DNA from: Ascochyta rabiei
Taxonomy: Eukaryota; Ascomycota; Dothideomycetes; Pleosporales; Didymellaceae
Direction: 5' to 3'
Assembly (NCBI RefSeq): GCF_004011695.2
Contig: NC_082408.1
Coordinates: 2,403,501 to 2,467,500 of the forward strand
DNA: 64,000 nucleotides
Below the pieces are notes generated by a model that had not been told where the DNA came from, searched no databases, and saw only the letters and a program-made list of their open reading frames with translations. Within the stretch, counting starts at the first letter, position 1. Each line of letters starts with the position of its first letter. Shown here in pieces: positions 43,421 to 55,654 of this stretch. The position numbers and the translations under genes were made by a program.

Positions 43421-44405
43421 ATAGTGACGATGAGACGGAATTGAGCAGAGGGTTAGGCGAGGTTTTACCTCGGTTGACTACCGTACCCAGGCACGGACGT
43501 TACTGGGCAAGCGTGCCAGACCATAGCAACAAGAAGCAGGGAAACCAAGAGATGCTCCTTGCAGAATGCGAGTTACTGTAATGCTAGCCATTGTGATGCT
43601 TGTGGTGGTTGTGCACAAAGCACGCGTTCTTGTTTAGTGTTTTGACCTATACCGTACTGGCACGCCGCCAGACCACGTAGGGCTTAGGTACTGGTAGCGT
43701 AATTAGGGGCTTAGACAGCGCGCTCTTGCTCTAGAGGATTCCTAACGCACCACTAATCTTGCAATGATTAGGTTGTTGCTTGCGCGCCCTCTGGTCACGC
43801 ACGTCGCTGGCTGACATCCATCTGCCTCAGTCTCTCCAGCCGGCATTCGAGAACCCTGCCCAGACTTATCGGTTGCTTTTAGTTTAGCCTTACCCGCACC
43901 CTTAATCGTAAGTAGTTACCCTTATCAGAGTAGCTTCAAGTTAGCAAAATCACTCTTAAATGGTCAAGCGAGGCGCAGCGCTTACAATACGTTTACGACG
44001 AATAGCTTGCCTGCTAAGTGATATTTTGGAACTCTGTGCGCTTACATGACCGCGTCCCCTCTTTAACTAAAATCACGTAGGTAGCGACTGCTGCACTGTT
44101 GATCTTACTGATAGACAGATGACTAACACAATAAATAAATTGCTCTGCAGACCATAAGAATGCATTAGCCCTTAAACTATATTGTTGCCTCACGTGTCTC
44201 ACTAATTAGTGGAGAAACACTGAGACCACGACAATTTGGCGTTATTAATAAGGTGCGGCGCAGCACTACGAGCTGTTCAGCCTTGCTGCGGCCGCAATCC
44301 CTCAGCCCTCCGCTCCCGCTTCAACTCCCCTGCCTAGACAATGCCGTCTTCCTCTATTTACGCTTTCCCTCTATACGCATCTGCCACCTATGTTAATTTC
44401 ACAAC
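43421..44405. other. Intergenic; composition shifts to heavy RIP
   Basis: No gene seen. Composition changes between about 43.9 and 44.3 kb from normal to CTA/TAG-rich, marking the right edge of the mildly mutated block. Confidence 0.4.
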
Positions 44406-44819
44406 ATAGATCTGCTCAGCGTCACAGCCAGCATTATCGCAGTTCTCTAACTCTCAGCTAAGGTCCTTAAGTACCTAAGCGACGTTAGAGATGCCCTAAA
44501 AGAACGCTCGCACTGCAAGGCTGAGATATTAAACCTTTCTGCCCTACTTTGCGCCTTACAAGATTACGTCTAGAAAGAAGATCTAAGCTAGCTGTAGTAT
44601 ACTGCCACCGCAGAGCTTGCAGCCCCTAGAGGCCTATTTAACCAGTTTAAGCAGGCGCTTAAAATGCTACAGAATAAGATGACAGATAGAGGTAGGCTGA
44701 AGAAATTAGGCAAGGTGCTTATGTGGAATTTTAAAAATGAGGAGATTGCTGGCATATTAGATTAAATAGAGCGTTTAAAGTTGTTTATAAAGACTGTGTT
44801 GCAGATAGACTACCTGTAA
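44406..44819 (+). pseudogene. Fungal STAND/NLR N-terminal domain, fragment
   Basis: The plus frame reads DLLSVTASIIAVL, stop, LSAKVLKYLSDVRDALKERS, KAEILNLSALLCALQDYV, then RGLFNQFKQALKMLQNKMTD and GRLKKLGKVLMWNFKNEEIA, then GILD, stop, IERLKLFIKTVLQIDYL. This is the recognisable N-terminal helical domain of fungal STAND proteins (NACHT/NB-ARC with ankyrin, TPR or WD repeats), usually beginning MDPLSVTASIIAVLQ. Stops replace Gln or Trp. The ATG codon is changed to ATA at 44406. No nucleotide-binding domain follows, so only this about 138-codon fragment survives. Such proteins act in non-self recognition and programmed cell death. Confidence 0.75.
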
Positions 44820-45439
44820 GCTTCCTGTTAAAGTTGTACTTTAGTTAAAGACCGTAAGCACTGATTCTATTGGTTCTTAGGGATGAGTACTGGTGGATTG
44901 GGTAGGGTTATTAACTAAGCAAAGCTTGTGAAGATAGGGTGTAATAAATAGTCCAGAGTAGACTGTCTAGTTTAAGAGCAGGTTAAAATTCTAAAGATAA
45001 AATTAATTAATAAGGTTAAAACACAAACTATAAGGTTTGTGTTCCTTCTAACTATATACTAAGGAGATGCAGTACTTATTAATAAGTAACTAGAGTTAGT
45101 CTAATAAATTATATAAGGGTGCTTATAGATAAGTATATTAAACTATACTTGTTAATAAGCAGTTACGTAATATCCTTATCTGTTCTTTCCTTCTTTACTG
45201 TCTATTCCTTTAGGGCGGAGTTAAGGGTCTTAGTTAGCTAGTACTTATGTTTATGCTGTGCCCTAGCACAGGATTATAACACTATTCCTCCTTTATCTTT
45301 AGTTTATTCTTAAACTATATAATTATTTGTTAGAGTTTTATATAATCTATAATCTCTATATCTAGTAACCTGTAAGTTAAGATGTTGTTACACACCTACA
45401 ATATCTATCTTATATTAGAAATCTGTTAAGCTAATATAC
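44820..45439. other. RIP-mutated spacer
   Basis: AT-rich DNA between the NLR fragment and the zinc-cluster relic. No readable frame. Confidence 0.35.
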
Positions 45440-45621
45440 CTACTAAAGTCCCCTATAATTATTGTTTCTTTAGCAGCTATAAGTACTATATTATGCTAGG
45501 TAGTCTAAAAGGTCTAAAGTGTGCTAAGTGTATAAAGGCTAGTAAGCTATATATAAACATGTCTTAGGTGTTATTAGTTAAGACTTATAAGGAGTATAAG
45601 TAAAAGGTAGAAGTAGACAAG
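45440..45621 (+). pseudogene. Zinc-cluster-type gene, 5' part, split by a Gypsy insertion
   Basis: The plus frame reads PYNYCFFSSYKYYIMLGSLK then GLKCAKCIKASKLYINMS, stop, VLLVKTYKEYK, ending KVEVDK at the target duplication ACAAG. It resembles fungal zinc-cluster segments of the form PCxRCxxSxxxCxM...KCxxCxxxxxxC; several Cys positions are Tyr here (TGC/TGT to TAC/TAT), as RIP would produce. The reading frame resumes directly after the retrotransposon at 52845. Confidence 0.55.
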
Positions 45622-45776
45622 TGTTAAGGACTAGCCTTAGGGTGGGATGTAATAAGGGTTGATATGGTATTGTATCTCTTAAGGAGGTAACACGTTGCGT
45701 GTCCTTCTAATATGTCTGTAGGGCACGTAACCGCCCTATCTTGCTTAAGGCTTAGACAAGGTCTAAGCCTATAACA
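45622..45776 (-). repeat. 3' LTR of the Gypsy element (155 bp)
   Basis: Starts TGTTAAGGACTAGCC and ends CTAAGCCTATAACA on the plus strand. Differs from its partner at 52690-52844 mainly by G/A and C/T transitions. Confidence 0.9.
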
Positions 45777-46419
45777 TACCTCCTTTCCCTATCTCTCCCT
45801 AGCTAAATGTATTTTATAGGGTCCTTTCTGCGTTTTTTATAGATTAGAAGGACACTAGTAGCAGGTAAACTCTAGAGCTAGTTGTGGTTGCGTAAGGGCC
45901 CGCCTCTTAGTAAGTTAGCTGCTAGTCTAGTCTGTGGTTTACCTAGGGTGGTCCCTGCGCGCACCTAGGTTGTTTTTGTTTTATCTAGCGCACCTGCCTA
46001 AGTTAGCTACTATACTACTCTACGCTCTTACCTAACTTACCTATCTTACGCCTACCCTATTTTTTTTATATTACACCTACGTTTAACCTACTATATCTGT
46101 TGTTACTTCTAGTTATAGCTACTAGGCCACTAACTAAGGAGCTAGTAGTCCCCCTAGAGGGGGCAGTTGTAGTCTGCTACAGTCCCTCCCCTCTACCTAT
46201 AATATTCCCCTAGTTTTTTTTTTTTCTATAGTGTCTAATTTAGTTACAGGGCCTAATAGTGTATATAGAAAGCTTACTGCTGTTGTATAGGCAACTATAA
46301 GGTTAAGGGCAATTTAGATAATAAGGACCTAGTCCCTGTCTCTACTAGCGCTATCCTGTGCTGCCTATACTTCCTCCTTACTATTCTTACTAGTTAGCCT
46401 TGTACGTGTCCTGCTTCTG

Positions 46420-47560
46420 TTATAGGCCTACCTGCCTGCTAACCTTCTACAGCTAACTATGTTCTAGGTGCTAGTAAGACGTGCTGTACCTACGCTAAGC
46501 GTAAGCGTACTTACGTGTATAACAATAACCTCTTTACTATAAATACTAAGCTCTGCTACGCCTAGCGTAACTTTAAGCAGTACATCTAAGTATATATCTC
46601 TGTCCTAGCCCTATATTCCTAACTAACAGTAGTTAAGGTGTTAGTAAGTACTAGTAACGCCTATATTAAGATGCCTAGCACATAGGGTATAGGCGCTAAC
46701 AAGGCTAACTAAGAGCGTTGGCCTGTCTTCTACTGTAAGTTACCCCCTTAGCGCCCCTATAGGTCTTCCTTTCTAATATAACAGTCTTATTAGGCGCCTA
46801 CTATAAGCATAGGCAGGTGTACAAGGCTGCCCTTAACTTAGCCCTAGCTAACCCTACGCTGGCAAAGTAGCTAACTACCTCTTACGCTGCCTATGCCTCT
46901 GCTAAGCCTAGTACCTAGGTTACCCTACCTGCCACGGTGTTGTCTAGGTGTTATAGTAGTAACTAGCTTAATGCGTACCTCTAACAGTTTATAGCTATTA
47001 TAGGGTTAGCCTTCTAGTCCTAGACTAAGCGCATAAACTAGATAGAGGCAGTCTAGGCCTACACTACTATAAGTTTTTCTGCCTATATTAGGTGCGTAGC
47101 TAACTTAATCTAAAGGATGCTATTAACTAAGTTAAGCGCCTACTTACTACACCCTACTGCTGCCTAGAGTACGCTCTGCTGTCCTGCTTATCCTACTACT
47201 GCTGCTCTAATTCCCCTAACAAGCGCTGCTTAACTGTCTGTTAGCTCCGCTCGCCTCCCTGCTGTTGCTGCTCTCCTTCCCCTGTAGAGTTGCCTATACC
47301 CCTGCGCTGTTACTACACTCCCTCCCTTATAGAGTTACCTATACCCCTACGCTGTTGCTACTTCCCCTCCCCTATAGAGCTGCGCTTATTTACCTACTAT
47401 TACTGCTTACTATCTGTTATAGAGCTGCACACGCCCTACTATAACTTTAAGAAGATATTACAGCTAATATGTAGCAGCACTATTAAGGCAGATAAGGTAG
47501 ATAATAACAACAACTATAAGGTTAACTGCCGCTACTGCATTACGCAGAACTAGGCCTAGG
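46420..47560 (+). pseudogene. Antisense reading frame inside the Gypsy element, Cys-cluster start
   Basis: On the strand opposite to gag-pol, reading through TAG/TAA stops, the frame gives PSTANYVLGASKTCCTYAKR KRTYVYNNN and TKLCYA, stop, RNFKQYI. This resembles a fungal cysteine cluster (CxxCAKRKRxCxC...LCxACRxxK) in which some Cys have become Tyr. A shifted frame follows from about 46800: YKHRQVYKAALNLALANPTL, TSYAAYASAKPST, IRCVANLI, RMLLTKLSAYLLHP, with stops at sites where CAG would fit. The 3' part contains a Pro-rich repeat (two units of about 57 bp around 47285-47375). It lies between the chromodomain and the 3' LTR. It could be a captured host gene or an element-encoded antisense gene; function unknown. 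Confidence 0.45.
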
Positions 47561-50500
47561 ACATAGCTACTGCTGCCTATTACTCCCTGTCTGTTAACAA
47601 CTCTATCTTTTTTAAGCATTAAGGCTTACTACTGTTTGTCTAGTGGTATAGAGTATAAGGTAGCGTTATACTAATACTGTAAGGTCCCTAAGCTCTTCTA
47701 CGCTAGGCCTTATACCCTACACAGTAACTCCTAATAGGACCCTATAAGGGTTATTATAAATAACAAAAGTTTCTTCTTTTCTATATCTACTACTTATATG
47801 CTATGTGTATTACTATAAAGGCCTTCTAGGCCTTTATGTCTTATAACGCTTCTAGTAGTTCCTACGTTAGCTTTGTGTATCCCTTCTATTTAACTAGAAC
47901 CTGTAACTTATTCTGCCTGCAAGCCCTTTTTTCTTTTAGAATAGACTCTACCTCCTATTTAGCTAGGGTTAGGTTGTCCTCCTCTAGGACAACCAGCAGG
48001 CCTAGTCTACTTTCCTGCAGGCGCTGTGTTAGTAACAGGTTAGAAGCTGTATGTTCTAGTAGGTCTACATACACTGTCTTGTAGAGGTTACCTAGCAAAT
48101 CTAGGGTAACTGTTAGAGGGGTAGGAACTGCAACTACTGTGTACTAGGCTTGTAACTAGTCTAGCTTCTAGCTTAGCCTATTAGTTTTTACGTTGTAGAG
48201 CGAAAATTACACCTTATCTCCTACATAGTACCGCTCTGTAGGCCTACAGCTGCAGTCTGTTGCGTTCTAGGTACGTTGTTACACCTATACTATAGCTACC
48301 TAGGTAAGCTCTATACCTTACTAGAGGTGGTCTAGAAAATAGACCGCCTGTCCCTATAGTGTGTTCTAGCTAGTAGTTAGTAGCACTGTTGTCTATAGGA
48401 GGTCCACATTATACCTATAGAGGAGCAGGTTAGAACTAACCCTAGTAACTAAAGAGTTATAATTGTTAAGTGCTAGTTAGCAGGCTAGAAGATAGTTAGG
48501 CTAGTTATCCTGTTTAAAGTTAACTATAACCTATAGGACTGCCTACACCTCTTAGTTAGCACACTCTGTTCCTCTGTCTATCTAGGGGTAGTAGGCTATA
48601 GAGAGTAGCTAGTTCACCCCTACAAGGCTACACAGCATTATCTAAAAATGTCCTAGCTAGTCTAAGCTGCAGTCTAAGATTATAGAGCTAGGAAAGCCTT
48701 AGAACTGCTACTACGTGTTGTAGAAGACCTTAGCGCAATATTCTGTAGTTATAGTAATTATTACCTTAAGCTGTATATACTTAGAGAGGTAATCTATAAT
48801 AACTAAGAGATAGTATAGTGTATTCTTATTAGCCTAAGGAAGGTTAACTATAAAGTCTATTAACATCTAGGACTAAAAATAGTTAGCAATAGGTAATAGC
48901 TAGGGTAAGCCCTACTGTTAGCGCTGTAATATATGTGTGCTGTAATAGTAGTAGTTATAGATATAACGCTAAACGTCCTATAACATCCCCTCCTAGTAGA
49001 AGTTATGTCTAACAATGTGGAATATAGCGTTAGCACCTAGATAGCCTGTTAGGTTAGATTTATGTGCCCTTTGGATTATTATGGTTATAAGTAGCTTCTA
49101 ACGCAGAACCTATGTAACCCTGCCCTACAGTAGCGTGCTGTAAGCACTAAGCGCGCAATCTGTAATTTACTAAGTTATCTTAGCCTTAGGAGGGAACTGG
49201 TAGGCTCTATTACAGATAGTAGACAGGCACGCTATATGCCCTACGTCCTGCTAAACGCCTTTGTCCTACAGCAATTGCGTATGTGTATTAATAAAAAGTA
49301 GAGGTATACTAGGGCCTAGTGTACTAATTACTAACACTAAAACTAGGGTTATTATCCTATAGACCCCCCCTAACCTCCTATTATAGTCCTATTCCTAACA
49401 GCTCAGCGCATCTAGTTAGGCTGCTAGGCGTCCTAGGCGGAAGCAAAGGTAGAAACAGAACTTTAACAGCTCCTCTACCTATTAGTGCTGCCTCTTGCTT
49501 AGCCTGCGCGCTGTAGTAAAGTACTAGAGGTTCTTGTAGTTAGTTAGGATAGTGAAAAGCCTAGTAACAGACCCTAATTTAGCTGCCTAGACACCTAGGC
49601 ACTTTATAACAGCAGTTAACTCCTTATTATAGATAGTGTAGTTCTATTATTCTATTATAAGTATAGCAGAGTAATACGCTACTAGGCAAAGCACCTTCCT
49701 ATGCTATTAAGAAAGGCAGCTACCTAGCGCCTTGCTAGAGTAGTCTGCCTCTAATAGTGTTTTACGCTTAGGGTCCTACTAGGCTAGGACTATTTCTGTT
49801 ATAAATGCGTTCTTTAGCTAGTAGAACGCAGCGTCCTCCTCCTGCCCCTACCTAAACAGGATATCCTTCCCTATAAGTTAATTAAGTAGGGCGGCGATAT
49901 TAGAGAAGGCTAGGATAAAGTCCTAGTAGAAGTTTGTAAACCCTAGGAAACTGCAGACCCCACACAAGGACTGTAGAGCTTCCTAATTACAGATAGCCTT
50001 AACCTTCTTAGGATTAGGATAAATGTCCTTTCTAGCTTCTATAATATATCCTAGGTAGTGTACTTCCTTTATTGTAAATACGTACTTCTTAGGATCTAAA
50101 TACAGTTCTACATTGCGTAGGAGCGTAAGGACTCTGCTAACCTTCCCTAAGTAGTCTGTCCTAGACCTACTACTGTAAACTAGAAAATTATCTAGGTATG
50201 CAGTAGCATAGTTGCCTAATATCTCTTAAAGTGCGCTATTAATGTAACGCTGGAAGGACACTAGTGCTCTAGCTAGGCTAAACAGGCAGACTAGCCACTT
50301 AAAGAGCCTAAAACAGGTACAGAACGTAGTAAGGTGCTTATCTCCCTCTATAACATAAATCTAGTAAAATACTACACAGATATTAACCTTAGAGAACTAG
50401 CAGGCACCCTCTAGTGTACGCAAGGTCTCCTTAATAAGAGGGAGTAGGTACTAGTTAGTAATTATAATGCTGTTAAGTGTATAATAGTCTACGCACATAC

Positions 50501-52689
50501 GCTACCTACTAGAGGACTTTTTAACTAGTAGGACTAGGGCCTCTGCTAGGGAAGAGGAGGCGCAGATCTACCCCTTGTCTATTAGTGCTAACACCTGTTT
50601 CTGTAGCTTAAGTAGCTAATCCCTTAGCATGTTATACAGAGGGCCCTAGAGTAGAGGCTTCTTCTTCCTAGACTAGTCGCGTTGTAACTATATGTAGTAA
50701 TCTATCTAGCCCCTGTGTAGAGAAAGGCTAAAGGCCTTGCTCTTATTAAATAGGTCCTAAAACTGGACTAACTTAGGGGAAAGAGGGTCCACCTTCTCTG
50801 CTGTCCCTTACGCTCCTAGGGATTAAACTAAGAGGATTTTAGTGATGTCGTAGAGGCTTATAGAGACAAACTAGTCCCTAGGCAGGCGCTTCTAGAGCCT
50901 ATCAGCTAGGGTCTTATTAAACTTAGTTACTAACAGAAGAGCTACGTAAATATTTAATGTATGCTCTAAGGATTTAGAGATAATAAGGTTCCCTACCTGT
51001 TGTATCCTTAGTATGCCCTTTTCTGCGTCTAACACCACGCCCTCTTGTTAGAGCTAGGGCTTCCTTAAAATAACATCCTAGCTTAGACCTGGCACTACGT
51101 AGGCTACAGCCTACAAGTGCTACCTGTTTAAGTTATACCTAAACAGGACTAAACAGGAGATTACAGACTTTCTACTAGTGCCTACTGCTTACGCTAAGCG
51201 TTATAGCAGCACCTTAATAAAGTCTCCTCCTAAGCGCGCAGTAAAGTTATTACTTACTGCACTAAAGTATTTACACCCTAAGTCTACCAGCGCGTTAGCC
51301 TAAATTGCCTTATTAATAAACAACAGAACGCAGAATAGGGGCTTATCTATAGAGTCTGTAATAGCTCCCCTAGTAGCCTGTAATGCCCCTGCACTAGTAG
51401 TCTCCCCTACTAATATACTTCTACAGCGCTTCTAACTTAGACTTATGTTAGGAGTAGTTAGTTTCCCCTATGTAAACCAGCCTCTTTCTTACCTAAGATT
51501 ATTACTGTCTACACTATAGTTACTACTACGTTAGCGTAATCCTAGTAAATGTGTCCCTTTTTGCCGCAACAGGTACACAGGTTAGCCTCCTAGCGTTGCT
51601 AAAATACCTTATTAGGAACCTACGTAGCCTGGTTAGGAGCAGATCGCTTCTAACCCCTACGCTTAGCGCTGCTGCTAGTGCAAACCGCAGACACAACTGT
51701 TATCTTAACATTACTATCCTTATTACGCTTAGGCAGCGCCTAAGTAGGAGTGTAGCGTAGCTGGTTTTCTATAGCTATAGTCTTAACGTCTATAGTAATA
51801 GACTTATACTCTATAATAGCTGCGTTATAATCTATATAAGTTACTCCTTAGTTTATTACTATATTACAGATGTTTGCGTTTAGGGCCTAGAAGAGCTTTA
51901 ATAGGCGTTGTTCTCTGTCCTAGTAGAGGCTGCCACTTTGCACTAGTAGCTGCTTAAACTAGATAAAAAAGTTAAAGAACAACTTGTTAGGACCTTAACA
52001 GACGCTTTCTAGCTTTGCCTAGGCCTGTTCCTAGCTGTAGTTGTTGCTGTAGCAGAATTCTAGGTATGCTAGAAAGTCCTCTAGGCTCTATACACCTTAG
52101 GTACCCCTAATCTTATAGAACAGAGCTATATCTTATTGTATAGACGTACTAAGCTACAACTATATAAAGGTAAACATGTCCTATAGCCTACTAATAAAGA
52201 ACGTATCTACCTACAGCTTATATTCTATTATAACCTACTACACCTTAAATAAGGATTTATCTCTAGTAAAGGCCTTACCTATAGGAAGAGGTTTCGGATA
52301 GGCTGCAGACGTCTACATAGGGGCATACAGGCCTAAGGTAGACGCTAAAAACAGCGCTTTATAAGGCAGGTTAGGGGCTAGGGTAGACGTTAATAGGTAC
52401 AGCGTTGCTTCTAAGGAGGATAATAGGACTATAGACGCAGGTCTAGTACAGGCGTTAGCTGTTTGTGCTAGGGACTCTACAAACGCGCGTATATTAGAGT
52501 TATTACGCTTAAGTAATACTATACGCTTGTTAGTAGCTAATAAGGCTTACTGTAAGTTTGTTATAAACTGTAACATCTAGGCTATAAATTCCTAAAGGGT
52601 TAAGGGGACAGATTTGTCTAAGAGGTTATTCTAGGATCTGGCTGACATAGTACAAGTGCTAGCTGTTCTCCTAGAAGAAGAGATACAAA

Positions 52690-52844
52690 TGTTAAGGACT
52701 AGCCTTAGGGTAGGATGTAATAAGGGTTAATATAGTATTATATCTCTTAAGAAGGTAACATGTTGCGTGTCCTTCTAATATGTCTGTAGGGCACGTAACT
52801 GCCCTATCTCGCTTAAGGCTTAGACAAGGTCTAAGCCTATAACA
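52690..52844 (-). repeat. 5' LTR of the Gypsy element (155 bp)
   Basis: Partner of 45622-45776, with the same termini TGTTA...TAACA and the same length. Confidence 0.9.
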
Positions 52845-53160
52845 ACAAGTTACTTCTTATAACTGTAATTACGTAATTATTACAAAATAAAAAATTCTAA
52901 AATAGCTAAATAAACCTGTGTAGTAAAAGGCGTAATATTTAGTAGATAGAATAGTTAAGGCTTATAAGTTAGACCTAGCTAAGGAAGTTAATTCTAATTA
53001 TTCTGTAGCGTCTATTAGTATATGTGCCTTACTAGCTACCTAGAGCACTCTTAGCTTAATTAAAGAGTCTGTAGTAAATTATAGTACTTATGTACTAATT
53101 AGAAGCAGCTTATAGGGTGTGCAGGTAGTTCCTATGTATTTTCTAAGTCTAGGTATCCTT
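52845..53160 (+). pseudogene. Zinc-cluster-type gene, 3' part
   Basis: Immediately after the right LTR and the duplicated ACAAG the frame continues LLLITVIT, stop, LLQNKKILK and, past further TAA/TAG stops, VDRIVKAYKLDLAKEVNSNY and SVASISICALLAT. Joined to 45440-45621 it gives the usual order Cys cluster, coiled linker, short C-terminal helices. Non-functional. Confidence 0.5.
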
Positions 53161-53218
53161 ACGCTAACAAAAGGGTAGAGGGTACCCTAGGGTTAGGTAG
53201 GGGATAGGTATAGTCTGC

Positions 53219-55640
53219 TGTTAGATAGTATAATAAATGTGTGATGAGGTAACTTAATAATATTAACGGTTGTTGTATGTTCCTGTTCCCCTGTGTTTAG
53301 TGAGATTTGGGTTCTTTGCTAGTGTGCTAAGCCTATTAGTCCCTGCTTAATTGTACAGATCTGACCTTACTAGAGCTTATTCTATCTAACACACCCCTTT
53401 AGCTTAGAGACTTATTAAGCTAGTAGTTATGCAAATGTAAGGTCTTTAAGTTGCTCTTAAATTTCTTTAAGAGGTACAGTATTTGTTACCTGTACCAGCT
53501 CTGTAATAGCTAGGCTAAGTTATTAAAGGAAACCCTCCTATTTGTTTGCTAGTAGGACCTTTATTATACTATCTGTAATTATATTTATTATCTACACAAA
53601 TTCTATTATAATTGTACCCTTAGATATTTCTTATCTAATCTAATAGTTGTAGATATCTATATGTTAAAGTTTAGTTTAGAAACAGGAAACTTCCTTTGTT
53701 ACTAAGCGTATAGTTTACTTATGATTACACTAGATAGTAATAGTACGCGTGTCTATTTTTATTTAGAGTCTGTAGAGCAGTCTTAATATAAAGAGTGCTT
53801 CTTTAGCTACTTATAAGAGAGCTAGTAGCTCTGCTTTAGTAGTTAATGTAGTAACTGTGTCTTACTTGTTAGCTCTCTATGTAATAAGTTATCTAAATAG
53901 TCTTATAGCGTATCCTTATAAGCTTTTGCAATCTAGGGTGTTGTCTGTAAACAAAGCGTTGCTTGCAATTTGCAGTCCTTCTACTCCTCCTAGTTATAGG
54001 GCTTATTGTTTAGTATCTTAGAGGTATAGTAGTACTTAATCTACAGCGTTATAGTGCTTAGGTCCTAGATTTGCTAGGAAGCAAGCTAGTTGCAAGGTAG
54101 CAAAAGCAATATCTAGCCTTGTAGTAATTGCAGCAAAAAGCAACAACCTAATCTTGCGCTAATATTTATTAATTTCTGCTAGCGCTGCTAGACCCTTTCT
54201 TAGGCAAAGTTCTATTACTGCTTTAAGAGTATTATGTTAAATATCTTGCCTATTAGCTAAGTAGCTAATCTTATCTAAGTATACGGCTTGTAATAGTTAG
54301 ATCTTTTAATCTTCTCTTTTTTAGATAATTTCTTTGCTAAGGAACTACTAAAGGTTGTCTCCTCTAGTAAATTTGTAACTGTTTGGCAAGTATCTAATTG
54401 CTTCTTACGCTTTATACTTCTTGTCTCTGTAGTACGCAAGTATAATATTGTTAACATAGAAGAAAATAATAACTCTATCTCTAATTAGGCAGCTGAGCTT
54501 ATAGGGTACAATCTAGAACCCTAGTGCCTTAAGCGTTGTAGTAAAGTCTTTCTGCTAGAGGAGTAGGGAGATACGGAGACTGTATAACGCCTTATTTATT
54601 TGTAGAATTATTCTAGGCTTCTAGTAGCCTTAAGGTATTTTTATATAAACCTCTTAATCTATTAATGTATAGACAAATGCGTTTATAATGTTGTATTGTT
54701 TTAGCTCTATATTATAGTAAGCTGCAATTGCTATTATTAGTTAAAATAATTAGCTAGTAGGCGTAGCTGAATAAGTGTCTTATAAGGTTATATTTAGTTA
54801 TTAGTTGCCTCTAACTACTAGTTACGCCTTATACTTTAGTAAATAATAGAGTTTATTAAGCTTATATGTGTATACCTACATACAGTTAAGAATCTATTAT
54901 CCTGTTAATTTAATCTTCTTTAATAGTATTTCTAACTATAATTTTATATCCTAATAACTTAGAAGGTGTACTTACTTAGCCTCTTAGAATAATTTGCCTA
55001 TTAGGTAATTCTTAAGCTTAGTTTAGCAAGTTAGTAAAGGTAGAAGTTAACTGTAATAGGGCTTTAAGCCTGTAGTAAGTATTCTTACTATCTTAGCCTT
55101 GTCTATAACTTCGCCTCTGTATTGTCTAATAAAACTAGCTTAGGTTCCTGCTATAAAGGCTGCTGCCTAGAGGACAGTTGTTAAGAACACTTGTTGCGTT
55201 AGATCTAGTTGTTTTCTAGTTATTAACTGTGTAAGTAGTGCTATAGAAGGTAGTGTAGATAGAGGTATTAGGTTATTATCCCTAATCTTCCTTCTTTAGT
55301 AGTAGCCTAGTTAGTCTACTTTGTTTTGTTCTTCTAAATGTTCTTTAGCAACATTGTCTTTATAGAAGGATTTTGTTTCTAGTTGCTAGTAGGGAGTTAG
55401 TAGCTTAATAGTCCTAACATGTGTTACTATCTCCTCTAGCGTCTTATGCATTAGGCTAGCTTTAAGATCTTTAATCTCTCTATTAAATATTAACAGTTTG
55501 TTAAATACAACATCCTAGGTACTAATTACTTTGGTAAGTAATAGTATCTATATTTAATATATGTTTAATAAATAGTATCCTACTGTATAACTAATCTATA
55601 CCTTTAGATCTAGGTGATAAAGGTGTAATCTGCCTCTGTG
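53219..55640 (-). mobile_element. Ty1/Copia relic (RT to 3' LTR), RIP-degraded
   Basis: A 173-bp LTR at 53219-53391 has inverted termini TGTTAGATA / TATCTAACA and abuts, on the minus strand, a polypurine tract AAAGGGGTG. Upstream on the minus strand are RNase H (TLTTKAELLALL near 53870-53830) and reverse transcriptase (YYNIELKQYNIINAFVYTL near 54740-54670). Gag, protease and integrase are missing; the element stops near the Pogo copy at 55655. Confidence 0.75.
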
Positions 55641-55654
55641 TGTATTATTAGTTA

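Larger units (their letters stand above)
45622..52844 (-). mobile_element. Complete Ty3/Gypsy (chromovirus-type) LTR retrotransposon, RIP-degraded
   Basis: Identical-length LTRs (155 bp) at both ends and an exact 5-bp target duplication ACAAG (45617-45621 and 52845-52849). Coding is on the minus strand. A CCHC zinc knuckle reads LCTCCGKKGHIYWDY near 51560, the last Cys changed to Tyr. Reverse transcriptase is near 50380-50160 (FRLFKWLVCLFSLARALVSF and TAYLDNFLVYS, from TAYLDDxLIYS). The integrase end is near 48660-48480. The GDKVQLYSTA domain is near 48230. A chromodomain is near 47930-47850 (KLQVLVK, stop, KGYTKLT). Frame is interrupted by many TAG/TAA stops. About 2 kb (45777-47800) follows the chromodomain before the downstream LTR, longer than usual, and carries an antisense reading frame described separately. 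Confidence 0.9.

Noticed and set aside
47290..47553. 87-codon plus ORF with repeated PIPLRCYY/PSPIEL units as a separate gene
   Set aside because: It is the tandem-repeat tail within the antisense region of the Gypsy element and begins and ends arbitrarily between RIP stops.
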